Origin: Asanoa ishikariensis
GTDB lineage: Bacteria; Actinomycetota; Actinomycetes; Mycobacteriales; Micromonosporaceae
Assembly (NCBI RefSeq): GCF_900107455.1
Contig: NZ_FNQB01000001.1
Span: forward strand, 1,860,001-1,924,000
DNA length: 64,000 nt
Direction: 5' to 3'
Shown: positions 59,563-64,000 of the stretch, one piece after another
Layout of the letters: each line of letters starts with the position of its first letter
Numbering within the stretch: the first letter of the stretch is position 1
The notes under the pieces: generated by a model
Database searches by the model: none
Told to the model about the DNA's origin: nothing
What the model saw: the letters and a program-made list of their open reading frames with translations, nothing else
Position numbers and translations under genes: made by a program

Positions 59563-60939
59563 ATGGCGCTCGGCATGACCATCGATACGAACACGGCAGA
59601 GCCGACCCGGCCCGCCGGTGAAGGTCTGCGCCGGGTGATCTCGCGCCCGATGCTGACGTTCTTCATCGTCGGCGACATCCTCGGTGCGGGCATCTACTCG
59701 CTGACGGGTGAGGTCGGCGGCGAGGTCGGTGGTGCGATCTGGGCGTCGTTCCTGGTCGCGTTCGCGCTGGCGTTCCTGACCGCGTTCGCGTACATGGAGT
59801 TGGTCACCAAATATCCGCAGGCCGCCGGGGGTGCGCTCTACTGCGACCGGGCGTTCCGGATCAAGTTCCTGAGCTTCCTGGTCACCTTCGCCATCATGGC
59901 GTCCGGCGTCACGTCGGCGACGTTCGCCGCCAGCCGGGTCGGCGGCGACTACTTCACCGGCCTGTTCGGCGTCGAGGACCCGCCGATGGTCCTCATCGGA
60001 ATCATCGCGATCCTGCTGGTCGCGGCGGTCAACCTGTGGGGTGTGGCCGAGTCGGTCCGGGTCAACGTCGTGATCACCTGCATCGAGCTCGCCGGCCTGC
60101 TGTTCATCATCGGAGTCGGCATCGTCGTGCTCGGCGGCGGCGACGGCGACCCAGGGCAGGCATTCACCTTCTCGGGTACGGGCTTCGGCGTGGTCACCGG
60201 CCTCCTGACCGGTGCGGCGACCGCGTTCTACGCCTTCCTGGGCTTCGAGGACTCGGTCAACCTGGCCGAGGAGACCGAGGAGCCCAGCCGCTCGTTCCCG
60301 CCCGCGATGATCACCGGTCTGGTCCTGGCCGGCGTGGTCTACCTGCTGGTCGCGTTCACAGCGGCGATGACCGTGCCGCTCGACGTGCTCACCGAGTCGA
60401 CCGCCCCGCTGCTCGAGGTGGTCCGGCTGGGCGCCCCGGACCTGCCGGTCACCGAGATCTTCTCCGCGGTCTCGATCATCGCGGTGACGAACACCATGCT
60501 GATCAACATGCTCATGGCGAGCAGACTCCTGTACGGCATGGCCCAGCGCGACGTCCTGCCCGGCGTGTTCGGTCGGCTCGGCCCGCGCCGTACACCGTGG
60601 GTGTCGATCGCCTTCACGACTGTGATCTCGATCGTCCTGCTGTTCTTCGTGGACGACCTCGGCGATCTGTCGGACACCACGGTCCTCCTGCTGACCGCGG
60701 TCTTCCTGCTGGTCAACGTCTCGGCCCTGTACCTGCGCCGCGACCCGGTCGACCACCCGCACTTCCGCGCCCCGACCGCGGTCCTGGTCCTCGGCGCGGT
60801 GGTGTCGCTGATCTTCCTGCTGCCGATGGTCCGCGAGGCGTCGATCTACGTCCTGGCCCTGTGGCTGCTGCTGGGCGGCGTGGCACTGTGGGCGGTCAAC
60901 TGGGCCTTCCTCCGGAGCCGGAGGTCAGCGGCGCGCTAG
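59563..60939 (+). CDS. APC-family amino acid permease
   Basis: About 458 residues with 12 hydrophobic segments. 'FFIVGDILGAGIYSLTGEVG' near residue 35 is the conserved APC helix-1 break (GAGIY), and 'FYAFLGFEDSVNLAEETEEP' near residue 220 is typical of cationic amino acid or proton-coupled transporters. ATG 59563 and ATG 59575 are equally likely starts. Substrate unknown. It converges on pdxH across a short inverted-repeat element. Confidence 0.9.
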   Translation: MALGMTIDTNTAEPTRPAGEGLRRVISRPMLTFFIVGDILGAGIYSLTGEVGGEVGGAIWASFLVAFALAFLTAFAYMELVTKYPQAAGGALYCDRAFRIKFLSFLVTFAIMASGVTSATFAASRVGGDYFTGLFGVEDPPMVLIGIIAILLVAAVNLWGVAESVRVNVVITCIELAGLLFIIGVGIVVLGGGDGDPGQAFTFSGTGFGVVTGLLTGAATAFYAFLGFEDSVNLAEETEEPSRSFPPAMITGLVLAGVVYLLVAFTAAMTVPLDVLTESTAPLLEVVRLGAPDLPVTEIFSAVSIIAVTNTMLINMLMASRLLYGMAQRDVLPGVFGRLGPRRTPWVSIAFTTVISIVLLFFVDDLGDLSDTTVLLLTAVFLLVNVSALYLRRDPVDHPHFRAPTAVLVLGAVVSLIFLLPMVREASIYVLALWLLLGGVALWAVNWAFLRSRRSAAR

Positions 60940-60940
60940 A

Positions 60941-61049
60941 CCCTGCTTCGTATCTGGAGCCGGGCTGCGGCGGGCCCAGGTGCCACCTGGCCGCACACCC
61001 AGACGACAGCTGAACTCCGCCTCGCCTCGACCCCAGATACGAAACAGGG
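60941..61049. mobile_element. Candidate miniature inverted-repeat element or bidirectional terminator
   Basis: CCCTGCTTCGTATCTGGAG (60941-60959) and CCCCAGATACGAAACAGGG (61031-61049) are inverted repeats (17 of 19 pairs). The 71-base centre contains CCAGGT-GCC-ACCTGG. It lies between two convergent genes. Confidence 0.6.
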
Positions 61050-61050
61050 C

Positions 61051-61701
61051 CTACGGCCAGAGCAGTTCCTTGTGCCAGGTGTCGCCGGAGCGGCGGTACC
61101 GCAGGCGTACGTGGCGGCGGTCGGCGTCGCCCTGCCAGAACTCCACGCTCGTGGGGGTGACGGCGTAGACCGTGTGGTCCGCGCACGGGGTGTCGGGGTC
61201 GGCGGCGACGGCGGCCTCGGCCGTGGCCAGGGCGCGCTCGAGGTCGGGCGGGTCGGCCAGCACCGCGCTCTGCTCGCTGGCCAGGCTGGCCACCCGCGAG
61301 GACACCGGGCGGGCCCGGAAGTCGGCGGCGGAGGTCTGCGGGTCGAGCGCGGCGACCGTGCCCCGGACCCGCACCTGCCGGCCCTGCTCCCGCCAGTAGA
61401 AGCCCAGGGCGGCGGCCGCCGTGCCCGCGACCTGCCGTCCCTTGGCGCTGCCGGCCGAGGTCGCGAACTGCCAGCCGCGGTCGTCGACCTCTTTGAGCAG
61501 GAGTACGCGGGTGTCGGGCAACCCGTCGCCGTCGACCGTGCTGAGGGTCATCGCGTGCGGCTCCACCACGCCCGCGTCGACCGCCTCGGCCAGCCAGCTC
61601 ACGAACAGCGCGTCGGGACTCCCGGGCGTGTCGGCCGGCGCGAACCGGGGCAGCGGCCGAGCGAAGACGGGAAGACCCCGCAGAAGATCACGAATGGACA
61701 C
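61051..61701 (-). CDS. pdxH: Pyridoxamine 5'-phosphate oxidase-like protein (PdxH)
   Basis: A 216-residue FMN-dependent split-barrel enzyme; it produces pyridoxal phosphate from pyridoxamine or pyridoxine phosphate. Conserved parts: 'PHAMTLSTVDGDGLPDTRVL', 'KGRQVAGTAAAALGFYWREQ', and the C-terminal 'HVRLRYRRSGDTWHKELLWP'. The first residues (before 'SIRDLLRG') are my start choice at GTG 61701; the frame is open for another 46 codons without family similarity. Confidence 0.87.
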   Translation of the reverse strand: MSIRDLLRGLPVFARPLPRFAPADTPGSPDALFVSWLAEAVDAGVVEPHAMTLSTVDGDGLPDTRVLLLKEVDDRGWQFATSAGSAKGRQVAGTAAAALGFYWREQGRQVRVRGTVAALDPQTSAADFRARPVSSRVASLASEQSAVLADPPDLERALATAEAAVAADPDTPCADHTVYAVTPTSVEFWQGDADRRHVRLRYRRSGDTWHKELLWP

Positions 61702-61851
61702 GGCCCGATCGTGCCACAGCGGGCACGCGGTCTGGATCATGGCGGCCCCACGGCGCGGCCGGCGAGGAGGAGGCTTAGCGGAAGGGCGGTCAACGGTCTG
61801 TAAAACGACCGAATCTGTCTCGAAAGGGTGGGTGGCCATTATGGTGGGCTC

Positions 61852-62304
61852 ATGATCGACTCGTGGGATCCAGCCGGCGCGGGTGTGCTGCGGCTGCCCT
61901 CGGGGCGGCTGGTCCGGGGGCGGGGGTTGCTGCGGGCGTACCCGATGGGTCCGCCGCCGATGTTCGGGTTGTATCTGCTCGGCAAGCCCGCCTCGGTGGT
62001 CGCCTGGGAGAGCCGCTGGGTCCGCTGGCCCGACCTGTGGCTTCCGAGCGATCCGGCCGACGCTGGGCTCGCCCTGCGGGAGGCGTGGGAGCGGGCCGCC
62101 ACCGAGCGGGTCGAGCTCGCCTGCCGCGGCGGCCGCGGGCGCACCGGCACGGCGCTGGCCTGCCTCGCGATCATCGACGGCGTGCCCGCCGCGGAGGCGG
62201 TGACCTACGTCCGCCAGAACTACGACCGCCGGGCGGTCGAGACGCCCTGGCAGAAGCGCTTCGTCGCCCGCTTCGCCGCCCCAGGTCCACCCGACCTGAA
62301 CTGA
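61852..62304 (+). CDS. Protein tyrosine phosphatase-like protein
   Basis: A 150-residue protein with the C(X)5R phosphatase loop 'CRGGRGRTGTALACLA' (about residue 89) and a 'YVRQNYDRRAVETPWQKRFV' tail, as in short dual-specificity-type phosphatases of actinobacteria. An aspartate general acid is not obvious. TATGGT is six bases before ATG 61852 (leaderless). Confidence 0.82.
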   Translation: MIDSWDPAGAGVLRLPSGRLVRGRGLLRAYPMGPPPMFGLYLLGKPASVVAWESRWVRWPDLWLPSDPADAGLALREAWERAATERVELACRGGRGRTGTALACLAIIDGVPAAEAVTYVRQNYDRRAVETPWQKRFVARFAAPGPPDLN

Positions 62305-62326
62305 CCACCAAACGGGCGACCGTTAA

Positions 62327-62370
62327 CAAGGGTCCCTTGCGCTGCGGAAAGCGTTAGGAAGGGACCCTTG
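62327..62370. repeat. Micromonosporaceae-type intergenic inverted repeat
   Basis: CAAGGGTCCCTT (62327-62338) and AAGGGACCCTTG (62359-62370) pair perfectly across 20 bases containing GAAAGCGTTA. This intergenic palindrome is one I recall as common in Micromonospora and Salinispora genomes. It runs 17 bases into the 3' end of cobC. Confidence 0.75.
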
Positions 62371-63463
62371 CTTTCAGCACGGCGGCGAGCTCCCGCGTGA
62401 ACGCGTCCGTCGTGGATCGGTCGCGGACCGCCACCCGGAGGAAGTCCGTGCCTAGCCCCGGGAAGGTGTCCCCGCGGCGGACCGCGTAACCACGATCGCG
62501 CAGCGCCAGCCGGACCTTGTCCGCGTTCGGGATGCGTAGCAGCACGAACGAGCTCGCCGGCGGCACCGCGACCTCCACCCCCGGGATCTGGGACAGCCGG
62601 CCCACCAGGTGGTCGCGGTCGGCGGCCAGGGAGATGGCGATCGCGTGTTCCGCCGCCACCGCGACCGGGCTGGCGCAGGCGATCGCCGCCGCCAGCGCGG
62701 GCGTCGAGACCGGCCACAACGGCTGCACCGACGCCAGCCGGGCGACGATGTCGGGCGCGGCCAGCGCGTACCCGATCCGCAGTCCCGCCAGCGCCCACGT
62801 CTTGGTCAGGCTCCGCAGCACGATCAGCCCGGGAAGATCCTCGCGGCCGGAGAGCGACGACGGCTCAGCGGCACCCGACGGCCCGAGAGTCGTGTCCGCG
62901 AACGCCTCGTCGACCACGAGGATGCGGCCGGGCCGGGCCAGAGCGGCGAGAGACGACGCGGGGTGCAGCACCGACGTCGGGTTCGTCGGGTTGCCGATGA
63001 AGACCAGATCGGCTGACGCCGGGACAAGGGCCGGATCCAGGGTGTACGGCGGCGGCAGCACGACCCGACCCACCTGGTGGCCGGCCGCGAGCAGAGCGGC
63101 CTCGGGCTCGGTGAACTGCGGATGCACCACCACGGGCGACACCGCGGACCGATAGGCCTGGGCGATCAGCACGAACGCCTGCGCGGCCCCCGCGGTGAGC
63201 AGCACCGACGACGGCGACCGGCCGTGCCGGGCGGCGACCGCGGCCCGCGCGGGCTCGGGCGACGGGTAGGCCGCCAGCGAAGCCAGCGACGACGTCACCG
63301 GCCCGAGCAGCCACGGCGGCAGTGGCGCCTGACGGACGTTCACCGCCAGGTCCACCAGACCCGGACCGACCTCGGCGTCACCGTGATGTCCCAACTCGAC
63401 CACGCGCAGAACCGTACCCGGGAACATGAGACGTAGACGTTGCTCGCTTTCGGGTACGGACAT
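62354..63463 (-). CDS. cobC: CobC-like PLP-dependent aminotransferase
   Basis: A 369-residue class I aminotransferase with PLP lysine in 'VLRSLTKTWALAGLRIGYAL' (about residue 223), 'FIGNPTNPTSVLHP' and 'VDEAFADTTL'. This fits the CobC/threonine-phosphate decarboxylase group, which supplies aminopropanol phosphate for cobalamin, and the other cob genes nearby support that reading. Histidinol-phosphate aminotransferase is the alternative. ATG 63463 is chosen; ATG 63427 is possible. Confidence 0.85.
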   Translation of the reverse strand: MSVPESEQRLRLMFPGTVLRVVELGHHGDAEVGPGLVDLAVNVRQAPLPPWLLGPVTSSLASLAAYPSPEPARAAVAARHGRSPSSVLLTAGAAQAFVLIAQAYRSAVSPVVVHPQFTEPEAALLAAGHQVGRVVLPPPYTLDPALVPASADLVFIGNPTNPTSVLHPASSLAALARPGRILVVDEAFADTTLGPSGAAEPSSLSGREDLPGLIVLRSLTKTWALAGLRIGYALAAPDIVARLASVQPLWPVSTPALAAAIACASPVAVAAEHAIAISLAADRDHLVGRLSQIPGVEVAVPPASSFVLLRIPNADKVRLALRDRGYAVRRGDTFPGLGTDFLRVAVRDRSTTDAFTRELAAVLKARVPS

Positions 63464-63489
63464 ATCAGCTTATGTCCTAGTTTTAGTTG

Positions 63490-64000
63490 GTGATTAAGCG
63501 CACCCTCTCCGCGACCAGTCGGTTCGCTCCGCTGCTGCGGGCCGGGCTCATCGCCGGCGTCGTCGTGGCGGCGGTGGCCTATCCGCTGGTGGCCGTCGGC
63601 GGTCTCGGCGCCAAGAAGGGCGCCGACGCGTTCAACAACATGCCGAACCAGCTCAACGTCAAACCCCCCGCGCAGACCAGCTACGTGTACGCGGCCGACG
63701 GCAAGACGCTGCTGACGATGTTCTACGAGGAGCATCGCAAGTATGTCCCGATCGCCGACATGTCGCCGTACATCCAGCAGGCCATCGTCGCGAGTGAGGA
63801 CCAGCGCTTCTACGAGCACAACGGCGTCGACCCGAAGGGCATCGCCCGCGCGTTCGTGGCCAACCACCAGAGCGACGGCGTCCAGCAGGGTGCGTCGACC
63901 CTGACGATGCAGTACGTCCGGATGGCCCAGCGCGACGGCGCCACCACCCCCCTCGAGGTGCAGCAGGCGACCGAGCAGACCAGCGCCCGCAAGCTGCGCG
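63490..64000 (+). CDS. Class A penicillin-binding protein, 5' part (truncated by window)
   Basis: From GTG 63490 the frame is open to the window end. After a basic start and one membrane anchor (about residues 15-40) comes 'SYVYAADGKTLLTMFYEEHR', 'IVASEDQRFYEHNGVDPKGI' and 'GASTLTMQYVRM', which are transglycosylase motifs 1 and 2 of a class A PBP. It is a paralogue of the protein at 11535-13982. The transpeptidase half lies beyond the window. Confidence 0.9.
   Translation, partial: MIKRTLSATSRFAPLLRAGLIAGVVVAAVAYPLVAVGGLGAKKGADAFNNMPNQLNVKPPAQTSYVYAADGKTLLTMFYEEHRKYVPIADMSPYIQQAIVASEDQRFYEHNGVDPKGIARAFVANHQSDGVQQGASTLTMQYVRMAQRDGATTPLEVQQATEQTSARKLR

Overview
The window is high-GC actinobacterial DNA. 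Lineage clues are F420-dependent oxidoreductase, DUF5753 and DUF397 families, many leaderless starts (TANNNT six bases before ATG/GTG), and an intergenic inverted repeat (AAGGGTCCCTT, about 62.33 kb) that I associate from memory with Micromonosporaceae. I read it as a chromosomal segment of a Micromonospora-like bacterium.

Layout. 0-2.9 kb: end of a branched-chain amino acid ABC importer operon (permease, permease, binding lipoprotein). 3.2-9.2 kb: a small membrane protein, a NACHT NTPase, and XRE/DUF5753 and DUF397 genes, a plausible defence or regulatory cluster. 9-24 kb: housekeeping genes (class A penicillin-binding protein, metallophosphatase, M16 peptidase pair, asd, a PrmC-like methylase, small conserved genes). 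24-29 kb: a second DUF5753/DUF397 module with a SAM methyltransferase, an RlaP-like nucleotidyltransferase and a two-component system. 29.3-32.4 kb: an ABC exporter. 39.8-64 kb: tRNA-Arg, an SSB paralogue, a TetR/monooxygenase pair with a clear operator, solA, cobalamin genes (cobD-cobQ, cobB, cobC), peptidases, an ATP-dependent DNA ligase, SURF1, an APC permease, pdxH, and the start of a second penicillin-binding protein.

The outstanding region is 32.4-39.6 kb. About 25 well-formed tRNA genes for 18 amino acids (none for Cys or Phe) lie on the + strand, interrupted by two unrelated HNH endonuclease genes and one secreted-protein gene. Degenerate tRNA-like elements follow. At 36647-36805 there is a sequence that folds as a circularly permuted tRNA on a long bulged 5'/3' helix, the architecture of bacterial YrlA Y RNAs. 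It ends 31 bases before a TROVE/Ro60 (Rsr) gene that is split by a 385-residue LAGLIDADG intein. A perfect 19-base inverted repeat brackets most of the array, and the start of the Ro60 coding sequence itself encodes a perfect T-arm hairpin. My reading is a tRNA-array/Y RNA/Ro60 RNA-metabolism locus. The Y RNA call and the functional links are inference from sequence and known architecture, not proof.
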